Assembly (NCBI GenBank): GCA_021018815.1
Contig: JAITYX010000066.1
Span: 3,446,001 to 3,510,000, forward strand
DNA from: Talinum fruticosum
Lineage: Eukaryota > Streptophyta > Magnoliopsida > Caryophyllales > Talinaceae
DNA: 64,000 nucleotides
Direction: 5' to 3'
Both the position numbers and the translations under genes were made by a program. Below the pieces are notes generated by a model, which saw nothing but the letters and a program-made list of their open reading frames with translations, had not been told where the DNA came from and searched no databases. Positions 44,445 through 58,429 of the stretch are shown here, piece after piece (position 1 is the stretch's first letter; every line of letters starts with the position of its first letter).

Positions 44445-47400
44445 TGTAACACCCCAAAACACCCCCGAGAGTATTACATCGCCGAGTTCCTTAAAGGAAC
44501 TCCCAAGGCTCTTCTCGGTGTTGGTTTGGCTGTCTAAACTCAACTTAAAAGTAATGCCGGTGGTATTCCCAAAAGAATCCGAGATTCTCTGAAAATTTCG
44601 GCGAGTTCCGTTTGTAATCTGGACTAACCCATAGGCTACAAGCCTTAAAATCCTGCATAAAAAGCATAATAAAACTCGACGAGCCACACGCTCGGAGTAT
44701 ACAACTCAACGGCCACACGCCGGAGTTCAACCAATCATGCGGTAAAAATTAAAACAATCTAACTTAAAACAATCTATTGATTACTATACATTTGGTATAA
44801 CTATATGCACTAAATTACAAATACAACGTTTAGAAACAAACAATGCATGTTAGCCACTTGGTCGCTTCAATCACCAACAATCAGTAGGAGTCCGAAGCAT
44901 GCTAGGTGTAGATTATACTTCTAAAAGTGTACCTGCAACACTGGGTGGGGACGGGGCAATTTATGGGGGTGAGCAATAATCAACGGGCTCACCGGAGTCT
45001 TAAACCCTTAAAATGGAAATTCTTTACACATAATATTCATAATAATGAAATCTGCGAAAGCATAATAACGTAATAGAAATCTATATACTTTTCACTGAAA
45101 TCTCTTGTAATGAAAAGATCAAAACTCTTTAATCACTTAAAGAGCACATAATCACATTCAAGAACACTTCTTTTGGGGTTGAATCAACATTCCGGGCCTT
45201 CGAGGACTCGAACTAGCACTTCTTTAATTCGGGCGCGACCCGACAAAAGGCTCCCGGGACCATTCTTCTAGGAAGTCTCGGAGCGGGCATCCTGTCTCTC
45301 AGGACCCCTATTAGAACCCTTCCCTCGAAGTCTCTAGCTGGGCGTTCCCAATTCGAACCCTTCGGTATGCTAAACGATCCGTAGCCGATCGATTCAAAAC
45401 AATTTGTACATTCTCATTCGTCACATTCACTTTACTGACTTTCTCAATCAATTTAGTATCAAGGAAGGCATGACACCACGTGTCACCCTTATAAATTCAC
45501 TTTCTCAAATCAGCTTTCCTTCTTTAAAACATAATCACGTTCGAAAGGCGGTTCTCAAGAAATTGCATTCAAGAATCATTCACGTAACATACAAAACTCC
45601 TTTCGAAACTATTTTGAGCATCACGTAAAGTAATCACTTAGCACGAATAATCACCATTCAATGTAAGCACTCGTTCTCAACTCTTTTCCAACTATGCCTT
45701 TCTCAATTTACCATTCTAGTACAATTAATTTCCATTTTCTAGGCCACAATAACCATAAGTAGATATTACCTAATTCAACGTTCTCACTTTTCACATTTCA
45801 TTGTCTTCACCTCAATTCCTCTTTTACGCCTTGACTTAATAACTTAACTCTTCCCAATTACCATCTTCGTTTCAATACTTGTCGATTACGCTTCTACATT
45901 ACTCATCAATCTCTTCTAATCACGCTTAGTCAAGTAATTCCCGTTCTTACTTCACTACTAAACTCTTCTAATTCCTTTCTTCTCCAAGTGTAATTTGTTC
46001 TCATCTTAGGTTTCTATTGCATTAGTCATTCTTTCTTGACCAACTCAATCATACACCTCTTAATCCCTTTTTCATCGCTCCACTTTCGCTAGCTCCGCTC
46101 ATCTTCGCATTTAGTTCAACCTTAAGGATTTAATTATCTTTTGAACTCAATTATCCCAATACTCATCCACTTCTCACTCCTATGTCTCGATGTGTACCAC
46201 TCAATACAATTTCACATTCTTCTTCACACCTCCCTCGTTATTTCCCGATTTTAGTACTCGTTTCTTAACGCCGCAAATTCAGTAAATCTCTAGGACTCAA
46301 TCTGAATATTAATTCATAACTTATGCCCAACCATACGTACTTATCCCCAACCGACCCGACTCCCGACACTACTCATTTTACCCAAGCAACTCAACTCGTC
46401 TCGAATTTCCCGATTTCATCTTTAGGCCTTAACAACTCCCATCCCTTTCACACCTCCTAATTCAACTTCCAGCAACTACTAGCTCGAGTCAATAGCATAC
46501 ATATTCAATATTTCACAATCACATTCAACAATTACGATAAACTCATTTAGATTTCGAATATACTAATAGTTTAGAGTATAAGACTACCCACCTCGATTCG
46601 GGGATTGAAGGTTTGTGATTTGCTTGAGGTTCGAGTTCCCCGGTTCAATTCCTTCTTTCGTTCCTCCTCCTCTCGCTGCTAGTCTCGGTTTCGCCGCCCT
46701 CCTCTGCGCTCGACGTCGTCGCCGGTCGCCGTCCCGCGTCCCCGGTTGCCCCTGGTTCCCGTTCCTCACTTCCTTTGTTTCTGGTTCGTGGTTCTTGGCC
46801 TAGGCTATCTCTTGACCAGGCCTGCGCGCTCGCCGCCGGTCTTCCTCCCGGGCAGCCGCTACTTTCCCCGGTTTTCGGCCTCTCGGTTCCTCTCGCTCTG
46901 TCCTCGCCTCCGGTCCGGCTCCCGCCCTCTCGCTGCCCCGGTCTCTCGCTCTCTTTTCCTCTTCGCTCGCGCCTAGTCGCGTCGCCGACCGCCGCCTCCG
47001 GTCCTACGGTGGTCGCCGGTCCTCCTCTTCGGCCTCCTTCACCGCGCGCTCGCCCCTTCTCTTTCTCTCTCTCTCTCGTTCGGTGGTCCTCTCCCCCTCC
47101 CCTGTTATGCTCGTTCTCCTTCTGCTGCTCGGGCTCCACCGAGCTTTCTTTCCCCTTCCTTCGATGTGGCTTCTTCCTAAATTGCCAGCACACTCTCCCT
47201 TCACACTAACTTTCTTTCTAACTTTCTTTCTATTCTCAACACCTAATGGCCCCTTTTTCCTATCCCTTGGTCAATTACACATAATTCAAGCCCTTATCCT
47301 CCTTGATTTAATTAATTCAACACCACCCTCCAAAGGAATTATAACGTAATATGTCTAGCAACAAATAAAATCAGTCACTCAACCCCCTAGCTGCGGGGAA

Positions 47401-47458
47401 TAATATTCAATAATTCAATGCTTTGCAACTCGCTTTCTTTAAAATTTCGGGTATTACA
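44445..47458 (-). mobile_element. solo LTR of the element A family, inverted, inside the LINE
   Basis: It starts TGTAACACCCCAAAACACCCCC and ends CGGGTATTACA, the reverse complement of the A-family LTR termini. About 3.0 kb, with matching blocks throughout. The purine-rich tract (on the minus strand) spans 46600-47190 and the donor-like GAG/GTGGGT is at 46586-46594. LINE sequence continues on both sides, so this is a solo LTR. Flanks CAGCT and CCAAT give no clear duplication. Confidence 0.88.
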
Positions 47459-48472
47459 CCAATAAAGAAGCTTACTTATGCAGGTAAGATTCAATTGATT
47501 AATTCTATCTTTACAAGTGTTATATCATATTGAAAGTCAACTGTTTATATTACATAAAGCTATTTTAAAAGAGGTGAGCAGAATCTGTAGAGATTTTTTT
47601 ATTGATAGCTGATGGAGAGCATAGAAAAACTACCCTAGTTGCTTAGCAAAGCAAACAATATGATTAGAAAAGACAGAATGGGGCATGGGTGTTAAAGATT
47701 ATTTTAAATCGAATGTTGCTTTAGTTGTTAAACTACTTTAGAGTGTGACATCAAAAACTAATAACCTTTAGATCAAATGGGTGAATCATAATCCATAAGT
47801 AGGTATTAGAGAAAGTTGTTGAAAGTCAGAGATTACGTGGTTACTTAGTATGACGGTGGTAACAGATGATTACATAGCAAGAATGACAATAATATACAAC
47901 TAGAAGTGGATATGAGATGATCAGACACAAGGTTTCTGTGTATATAAGGTACAAATTAGTACGGTAAAAAACCAAAATCCCAAAATGCTCATTTCTCACT
48001 TGGATGTTACTATATCAAATGTTGTTGACAAAAGATAGACTTGTGAGATTTGGCTTGCATTGTGATACTAAGTGTTTTTATGTCACATTAAGATTAGGAG
48101 CATCTATTTTTATTTTAGTGCAGCTAAACCATGAATGTTCTATAGGATACAACCCAAGAAATTATGTACTCTAGCATCTCGGATGCTAGCTGGGGTATGT
48201 GACAATGTTATATTCAAGGGATGGTAGGTAGTAGGAGAACTAAAGATAAAATGTCTCCATATTTTACAATGGTCATATATATGTATTAGGGTGAAAGGAA
48301 TAGGTTGATTTTTCAAGATGATAACAGGGATAATGTTGAAGTTGGCCAAGAGTGTGGAAGAATGATTTTGAGTAGACTGAGATAATTATTTGTGGTCATT
48401 GAGGTATGCCTCTTTGAATCTTTGATATTTGAATAAATAAAAAGCTTACCTTTCACAAAAAAAAAAAGAAAG
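47459..48472 (+). pseudogene. LINE, C-terminal part and poly(A) end
   Basis: It resumes with KKLTYAGKIQLINSIFTSV (about 47466-47525), KEVSRICRDFF and GMGVKDYFKSNVALVVKLL, the conserved region after the RT of plant L1-type LINEs. Stops are frequent. An A-rich end (about 48460-48475, CACAAAAAAAAAAAG) probably marks the 3' terminus of the insertion. Confidence 0.75.
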
Positions 48473-48546
48473 ATAATTATGTATCATCCACACTGTTTGA
48501 TTTATTATTGACTTTGATGCAACTTCCTCTTTAATACAATTATCAA

Positions 48547-48575
48547 CTAACTTAGATTTGCACGCATACGTGCAA
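48547..48575 (-). other. Helitron 3'-terminal hairpin
   Basis: Minus-strand stem TTGCACG, loop TATG, stem CGTGCAA, then ATCTAAGTTAG. Helitrons end in CTRR about ten bases after such a hairpin. Here either TTAG at 11 bases (followed by T) or CTAA at 6 bases could be the terminus. Confidence 0.6.
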
Positions 48576-49559
48576 CGGATAAATCGACGGTGATAATAAA
48601 TAAATTACAAAATACATATATACATAGTTAAATAAAAATATCAAATTAAATAACAGTGACAAATAATAACATACAATGTTCTGAGTGTTTAGATCGCAAA
48701 GAAAATAGGAGCAATCAATTCTAAAATAAGAGTCATTGTTTAAAGATAATAGGAGCACTTATTTCTAAAACAAAAGTAATTGTCTATAGTTAAATAGATG
48801 AAACAATATGATATATTAGTTCAACTTCAAATAAGAAGAGAGAGATATAAAAGTTTAGTAATAATGACCACAACATCATTGCAAATACCTACAAAGAATA
48901 ATTAAGCACAAATAGTTATAATCCATGTTTAAAATTGAAATAAATAATTAAGTAATTTAGTTAAATAATAATGTAATTAACATATTAATAATATAATTAA
49001 AATAGGTGAAACATACTAACGTTTACTTTGATAAGCGCACTCTTCTTCCCAATTAACATCAATGACATATTTGACTTATAGTGTTTCCTTGAATCAATTG
49101 AAATTGGAGGTTGTAAAAGGAATACATATGATGTTAAAATACATGATTGACAATGTTTTTTTAGAAAATGGACTTCATTGTTTTAACATATAATGCATAA
49201 CAAAAAATGATTCAAATATAAAAATTAATTAGTTCGAAGTATAGCAAAATAAAATATAATGTATGAATATTTAAACTAAGTAGAAAACTAATATACAAAA
49301 TATTATATGAATAGTTTGCCAGATTATATAAGTCCTTCGAACGTGAGGGAGAACAATGAAAAAGGAACTCAATTTGTTTGAAAAATATTCATATTTATAA
49401 TTTGCACTCGAATCTTGAATAATCATCTTCACCGAACACCTTCAAAATTTAATCAATTGAAAATTAATTGTAAAAGATAATTACGTAGAGAACTACTGCA
49501 AAAAGATTAAAAGTGAATATATTTTAAGTATAAAAATCCAAACATAAAAACTTAGTTAA

Positions 49560-51062
<1,503 letters not shown>

Positions 51063-52014
51063 CCAACAAAATAATATGTGTCTTTAAAGAAAATAATACA
51101 TTGGATACGTCCTCTCTAAAACATAATAATTAAAAGATATAATAAATAACAATTACACCGCAACATTACAACTAATTAAAAAAGTATAACAATAGGGTTC
51201 ATAATAGATAGAAAACAGGTTATCAATAAATTAAAATGTAATTAAAATTTTTTATTATTTTTATTATTAAGATACTATTAAGATTATTAAATGTATTGCA
51301 TGATAGGTAGAAAAAAATACACAGGGTTATTATTAAGAAAATATTACATCAAAGTATTGACTATACTTTCTTCAAGTTGTGATACTCTCCCTCTTCTCAT
51401 ATGTACTTGCTTCTATTCTATAAGCCCTGACTGCTTCTTAGATTCACATAGTAGGCCATAGCAACATACTCAACATATTACCTGCCTCCATTAAACTAAT
51501 GTGAGCAGACGAACGCTTCATGGAGACCATGTAGGCAACCTATCCTATCAAATTCAAACAAAATGCTTAATTGCAACACAATTATTATTGTTTTGCTTTG
51601 AGTTTTTCGTTAACATATCAGTACTACTATAGTATAGATTTTCCCCATGAGTTCCAACATATCTTAACATAATATGAGTTTGTTGGATGAAAAAACCCCA
51701 TCCAAAAATACTCAGGAGTAGATAACATTAATACTAAAAAAAATAAGAACAAAATTATTTAAACTTACATTGACATCAACGAAAATCATTTTTCATAATT
51801 TTCTTCCATTTTTTGTCTGTTAGACATTAAATAGCCTTATTAAATGTACCTTAACATTTCATTTGTGAGAATTTGGATGTAAATACATAAAAGTTGCATA
51901 AGTCATTGCTATCCTATAAAAAAACAAATAAAGAAATTGAATTCATATCTATATGTAATGTATCTATATAAATATAAATAAATTTTGAGTTGAAAGTTTA
52001 TAATAAAATCACCG
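51063..52014. other. AT-rich Helitron interior
   Basis: No supportable coding sequence. Further RPA-like 5' exons may hide here but could not be identified. Confidence 0.4.
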
Positions 52015-52394
52015 ATCTATATCTAATGAATAAATACATTAACGTATGAAGAATAAAATAGGAGGGTAAGTATGCTTACTATTAGTCTCTAAAACAAAAT
52101 AGCATGAACTTGATCAATTAGGGGAAAAAAGTGACTATGATTGAAAAATGACAGTAAAGTTGTAAAAATGATGATATAAAGTTGAAGTTGCAAAAATGAT
52201 ATCTATCTATATCTAATGAATAAATACATTAATGTATGAAGAATAAAATAGGAGAGTCAGTATACTTACTATTAGTTTCTAAAACAAAACAGCAGGAACT
52301 TGATCGATTAGGAAAAAAAGTGACTATGATTGAAAAATGACGTGAAGTTGCAAAAGTGATGATGTTAAGTTGCAAAAATAACATAATGGGTTAA
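52015..52394. repeat. 190-bp tandem duplication
   Basis: Units starting ATCTATATCTAATGAATAAA at 52015 and 52205 are about 90% alike, including GTGACTATGATTGAAAAATGAC and the AGTTGCAAAA motif near their ends. Confidence 0.88.
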
Positions 52395-52555
52395 TATATA
52401 TGAGGTAATTCACTCTTGGATTTATATGAAAAAGGGAAATAACTCAGTGATGGGAAGTTGCAATTGAATGGGGCCAGTGGAAAAATTAGTTGGAGTAGTG
52501 GCAGTATTTGTTATTATTTTAATTTTAATCATACTAATTTTAATCATTATCCTAA

Positions 52556-52562
<7 letters not shown>

Positions 52563-52589
<27 letters not shown>
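52563..52589. repeat. (TA)n microsatellite
   Basis: Short TA run next to a GGCAGT/AATTAGTTGG motif also found beside the TA tracts at 56.4-56.8 kb. Confidence 0.9.
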
Positions 52590-52592
<3 letters not shown>

Positions 52593-53589
52593 TTGCTTCG
52601 GTATTAATTTTTTAATAACTATATGATGATTTAGAAGTATCATCAAATAAATTATTTATCAAAGAAATGTTATTTAACACAAATTTAAACCATAATAAAT
52701 AAATATAAAAGTTGATATTAATGTAAATAATAGTAGAGATAAGGTTGAAAATATTACTAAAAACACTACGATGAAAACAATGAGGGTTAAACAAAAGTAT
52801 TTATCAAACTCTAGTCCTCGTTCTTTTATTTTTGTAAAATTTTGGTTGAATATGCTAATAAAATAGTTTCAGCAAATTTGAGCCTTGAGATGTCATTTTT
52901 TTTTCTTTTATGTGTGGAGTAAGTTGTCAAATCACTTTTGTGTGTCTTGGACTCATCATCTCTATTTTTTGTGCCTACTTATATTCACCATCATTTTTGT
53001 CTTATATGCACCAAAAGAACAAAAGCCAAAAAAAAAAAAAAAAACATGTGGATTAAAGCTTGATATTAATTGTGAAAAACTGATAAATGTTTATGTGGGT
53101 AGTTATTGCCCATGATTTGAGATTGAAGTTGATTGTTTGTATTGAGATATTAATATGAAGTAGATAACCTAATGATCGAATTGCTACTGTAAGATATGTT
53201 GAGGATTTTAAGTTATTATATTAACAAAAGTTCTTGTGATAGTTTTTTTTATTGAGTTATTTTTATGAAGTAGATAAACTGATTACCAATCCTAAAATTA
53301 TAAACTTAACAAAAACACATCCCAAATCAAAAAAGCTAACTAAAATTACCCTGATAATATGTACAAAAGTGAGTATCAAGAAACAAATCAAATAAGGGAG
53401 TAAATTATAATGGATAACTTGCTTCCATTAAAGATATTACATTGGATTTAATAGAAAATTTATGAAGAACACTAAATAGAGAAATGGTAAAAGAAAGTAC
53501 TACAAGAATTCACAATTTGTGGTCATATGCCATGATAATAATGTAGACACTTAAAAAGTGTCGTGCTTTTTCTATTTTATTTATTTGTT

Positions 53590-55100
53590 GGCTCGATGAT
53601 GAGATCTTGAGTCTTGTTTGTGGATTTGGATCATGGGCAGTGTTTGATTTGTGCGACGGAAGCCGATAAACCACAAAGAACCTCCAACACCAAATAAATA
53701 ACCTTTTGCCTTGGGTCAGTCCAAAAATCTTTTTCTTTCGGACGATCCAAGCCCGAGCCAAGTCTCCGTAGTCGACGGAAATCCGGTGCCGCATACAAGA
53801 ATTTCTAAGTTCGAATATCGCATTTTATTTTTGTCCAATCGGACAAGGAGTCGAAGACACCAACACGATGTTAGACGCTACATTTCATGATGACAAGCAT
53901 CAAAGTGCTGTGTTTTGCTCCAAAACAGTCCGCCCAAGACATGGAGCTCAAATCCTCAAAACGGCACCATATGGTCGGCGCCCTTACCAGTGTATTTCAC
54001 TCAAAACTTTGCGTTTTGGCCGAGATTCCTGTTGCAACACGGAAAGGCACGAAATCCTAGAATGACACTACATGGCCGGTGGCCCCTACCATTTTTCTCA
54101 CCTTGAAACGATGGTTTTTGGGCTAAGGAATCCTGTTGCAGCATGGAAAGTTCGAAACCCTAGGGCAATCCCCGGTGGCCGGTACCCCTTACCCCGGTTT
54201 TATCCGATTTTATCCTGTTTTTATCTCGGTTCAATCTCCTCATTTTCTTGACCCAATTTTGCACCTTGCTTTGGACTGCTAGCCTAGAGTAGCCTTAAGT
54301 CATTTGTGACTTACTCTTCTCCCTATAAATAGAGAGTTTAGGCTCTCATTCAAGCATATAGCTCATCCCTCAGCGTCACATTACTAAAATTTGATTGAGA
54401 GATACCGAATCACGCTCTTTGTATTCTAATCTCTTAGTCTCTTTTCATCCTATTACTAATCTACTCTCCATTTTAACCAACATCCGAACCTAAAGATTTC
54501 ATCATTCATACATCCTTTACCTACCTACACTTAAAACTCACAAAAACCTCTCTATATTCACCACCGTAGTATCACCAAATCCATATCCGAGATCCATATC
54601 GGTAGGTGGTACAACTTGAGGGCATTGACTCGATCTTCACAACGGTTTACTAATTTATTTTATACTTTTATCGTTTTCACTATTGTGGAGAAAATTATAT
54701 CGCTTTTAATTCCTCCCTACCTAATGTAATCTTTTTAGTTTTTCGCTTTTGTTTCTTTTTGCTTTTCTTTTGCTTTCTTTATCACTTTCCATTTTTGCCG
54801 TATTGCTTTTATTATTATATTGTGGTTGCTTTAACTTTCGTATTGTATGTTGTTTGCTTGTGTTTTGTGAATTTTATTTTAATTCACTACTCGAACTAGC
54901 AATTATCGTCGTTTGACGAGCGTAATAGAAGGGCTTATCCCTACGTTTCGTACCTTCGCCCCCAAATTCGATTCTCGGTTCTAATACTAATGGAGTCATT
55001 TTTTTATCTTTTTCAGTTTTAGTTTTTCCTGTACTAAAATTGAAAGAGTAAATTTTATTTTTGTTTTTGTTAGTTTTTTTTCCTAAAACCGACTGGCGAC
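53590..55100 (+). repeat. LTR-like sequence of an unidentified Ty3-type element
   Basis: A GC-richer block in AT-rich surroundings with two diverged internal repeats (CGGCACCATATGGTCGGCGCCC and CACTACATGGCCGGTGGCCCC; GATTCCTGTTGCAACACGGAAAG repeated near 54129). It also has a TATA box TATAAATAG at 54324-54332 and a TGGCGACT primer-site-like motif at about 55090. Only one copy is present and no element genes follow, so a solo or truncated LTR is likely. Borders are approximate. Confidence 0.4.
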
Positions 55101-56374
55101 TATCTTTTGATTTATTTCTTCTAGATCCGCTTCCCGATTCTGGATCTCGCAAGCCGTGCCGGAGGCCGAAGCCGACTGTCTCAGCCTTGGTCCCCGACCG
55201 GTGCTGGCCACCACCAGAGTGCGAGGTTGTCGCCTACACCGAGTGGTCAATAGGCCGAAACATAAACCCTAACTTTCTTTATTTTTCGGTTAATAAATAA
55301 TATCTCGGAACTTCTATAAATAATTTCTAAAATAAAATGATTAATAAAACCGTCACTCAATCTAATTTAACTCGTTTTAACTTGATTTAATAAAATTCAG
55401 AAACCTTAATAAGAGTTTCATCCCTACTTTCTAAAATTTATCTTCAAAACCCTAAATCATTCTTTAAAATTTCTAAAACCCGACATTCGTGGCAAAGCTC
55501 GATCCGGCCCGGTCGAGACGAAGGTCGTGGTTCCTATAAATAACTGTTTGTATTTCACTTTCAAGTTGCTCATCCATTTGTATGCTCATTGTTAGGATAA
55601 TCACAGAGGCTCTGTCATGATTGATACTCTCTGATGATGACCTTCATATGGCAGTCAATGACTTGAGAGCTTCCAAAGTATTAAGTCGTAACACATGAAA
55701 CCCTCCCGCCTTTCTTTTTCTTTTTTTTTCCCTTCCTAATTTGCTGCTCATAGTGATACTCGTAAGTTATGAACAGTAAGCTCCCTTCTCTCATTCTATT
55801 TCCTCCTCTGTCTTGCTTGTTTTAAACTGAAGAATTGCGTTATTGAATGAAGATAATTGTGTGGCCACGACCACGCCTGACCCCCTCTCCTCTATCTCTC
55901 TCTCTCTCTCTCTTCCCCAACCATAGCTTCCTATTCACCGCCTCTCCACCTCCTGCTCCTCTTCCTTCCTAACCTCCCGCTAGCCATGTCGACAAATACC
56001 CAAAACCCATTTTCAATCATTTGCAATTCCACAATACCCATATTTCAAAATCGTAAATTTTTTAAAAACCCTAAAAATCAATTAGAAAGATAAGCCAAAA
56101 AGAATGGAAACGGAAAAATTTTACCAATTTGAAATAACCTGTCACATTTGGGGTCCAAATTTGGGGTGAGGAGAGAAAGGGGGTTGAGGGAGAGAGATAG
56201 TCAATTTATTTTTTTGGGGGGTGTTAATTACGTGCAAGTGGAGCGAGAGTGTGGGGGAACGAGAAAGGTTAGCTGATAAAAAAATCAACAGTTGGGATTA
56301 ATTAGAGAACTTAATCAAAGACTGGAAATGAGTTTAGCACCTATAATTGAGGATAGGAAAGTCAACCGAACTCT

Positions 56375-56377
<3 letters not shown>
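55101..56377. other. non-coding interval
   Basis: No gene supported. A CT repeat lies at about 55885-55912. The stretch 55130-55260 is GC-rich and may belong to the LTR-like element on its left. Confidence 0.4.

Positions 56378-56468
<91 letters not shown>
56378..56468. repeat. (TA)n microsatellite, about 45 repeats
   Basis: Uninterrupted 91-base TA run, with a second TA run 225 bases further on. Confidence 0.97.
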
Positions 56469-56470
<2 letters not shown>

Positions 56471-56689
56471 AGGTTTTGATACTCATAAAATATATATTAG
56501 TATTGATTCTGCTAATGTGTAAAAAGGGACACCAATATATATGCCTGTGGGAATGCCTGTGGCAGTGGTAGAATTAGTTGGGTAGTGAGGGGCAGTGGTA
56601 GAATTAGCTGGGGTAATGGTAGGATCTTTTTTTTTTTTGAAAATTTTTTGATCATTATCCTTACCGCCTATAATTATATACAACACTAC

Positions 56690-56692
<3 letters not shown>

Positions 56693-56755
<63 letters not shown>
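56693..56755. repeat. (TA)n microsatellite, about 31 repeats
   Basis: Uninterrupted TA run. The segment between the two runs has a tandem GGCAGTGGTAGAATTAG motif at about 56560-56605. Confidence 0.97.
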
Positions 56756-56758
<3 letters not shown>

Positions 56759-56759
56759 A

Positions 56760-58425
56760 GACGTGGAAAAACTCGACTGCACTCAAAAATCCGATGCAAA
56801 CCCGCCTAAATTTTTTGGGTTTTGGAGTCGATTTTCTCGACCCGAACTTGAAAAAAGCCGAACCTGAAAAAATTGCAAATTAGCAGGTCAAACGCAACCC
56901 GAACCTCGTTTGACCCGTTGGGTCAAGGTAATAAAAACAACGATTTTAGCCTTGTGACTTATTCATTGAATGTTTTATGCACATTATATGATTTTTCCTT
57001 CACTTTATCACTCTTTTAATAATGGTTATTTATCATATCACACCATTTGTAGAGATTACATATTTATCGCAATCATTTATAAACGAAGATTAATACTATT
57101 TCATTTCTCAACTTCTTCCTCATAAAAAAAAAAAAACAATATGTACAAAAATTATGCATGGGTAATTTCAATAAAAATATATTTGAATTCAAATGTCGTG
57201 ATATATTAACAATACTAAAAGTGCACAAGTTATACTATTGTATATTTTTGGTGAACTTAATATAGTTAGTCACATCAAGATCTTAAATAATATACTTTTA
57301 TTTTGTAGAAATAATATTACTATAATGATGTCAAATTTTAATGTTATAATTAAAAATAATAATTTAAGTTTATTCTAAATCTTTAATTCTTATTTATTTG
57401 AAACTGTTTTAGCTGAGCATAAACCATAACTCCTCGGATGGACAATGGATCGAGTTAAAACAAAGTCAAATTTTTGCTATTGAATAAAATGGGTCCATTA
57501 CGCCTATCCAAGTCAACCTTTTCTCGATGTGTTTTAAAATGATGTAAACATGCATATAAACCTCCTTAGTATAATAGAAGAGGTGAATAAACATCGAAAA
57601 CTTAAACGAATCATTAACGGAACAAGTCATTATTATTCAACCCATTATTGACTCAATCTTTCATTAATCTTATTTAAACGGGTCAAGCAGCCATGCCGCT
57701 CGACTCAATGAGGTCTTCACACAAATATGATAATGAAAGTTTATATATCGTAATGATAAAAAATAATATATGATCAAATATAATGTATAGACTTTAATTA
57801 AATAAATAAGAAAGGAAGAAATCAAAATTAGTTAACAATGAAACTAATAATGAACTTAACGTCATGAATAAGCAGGCTTCTCAATTATTTGAGTTAACTT
57901 TAGGTAACAATATATATCATAAACTCTATATGTTATATATAAAAGGAATAAATCATCCAAAGTATATACCTGCTATATTATAAGGGTAACTTATATTAGA
58001 AATATTTATTTATTTTTATCCAAGATCAAAACTTTATAATTTAGACTTTATTTATTTTAATTTCCCTATTATCCAATATAATTGATATAAGGAATGCATA
58101 TTATGCACATATTTTTATAATTATGCTAGATTAAAAAATAGTTAATAACGATAGAAAATTATTTAATTGAATATGTATTATATTTATAATTTGGACTTTA
58201 TTTACATTTGTCCCCAAACTATTTTCAGTGGATTAATAAATTATTTAATTGAGTATGTTAATGAAACAATTAAAATAAAATTATCAAGAAAAAAATCCCC
58301 TAATATTTGATTAACATTGATAAAAAGCAAATGTATTTATAACAATGTGGAAAGTAAAAAAATTAAAGAAAAAATAAACAAAGGTGTAGTATATATGTAA
58401 GTTACACTATCCTTAGGTCATGGGT
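56760..58425. other. AT-rich Helitron interior without genes
   Basis: The part 56760-56935 contains GACCCGAAC/GGGTC motifs like those inside the hAT-type MITE at 26.6 kb and may be a relic of one. No coding sequence is visible from 56940 to 58425. Confidence 0.45.
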
Positions 58426-58429
58426 AATA

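Noticed and set aside
46645..47193. 182-residue frame and its antisense partners near 46.7-47.2 kb
   Set aside because: It is the purine-rich tract of the inverted solo LTR, not a gene.
53868..54106. Small overlapping plus-strand frames
   Set aside because: They fall in an LTR-like block with internal repeats, and there is no protein similarity I can recognise.
56292..56809. Frames reading (YI)n
   Set aside because: Pure translation of TA microsatellites.
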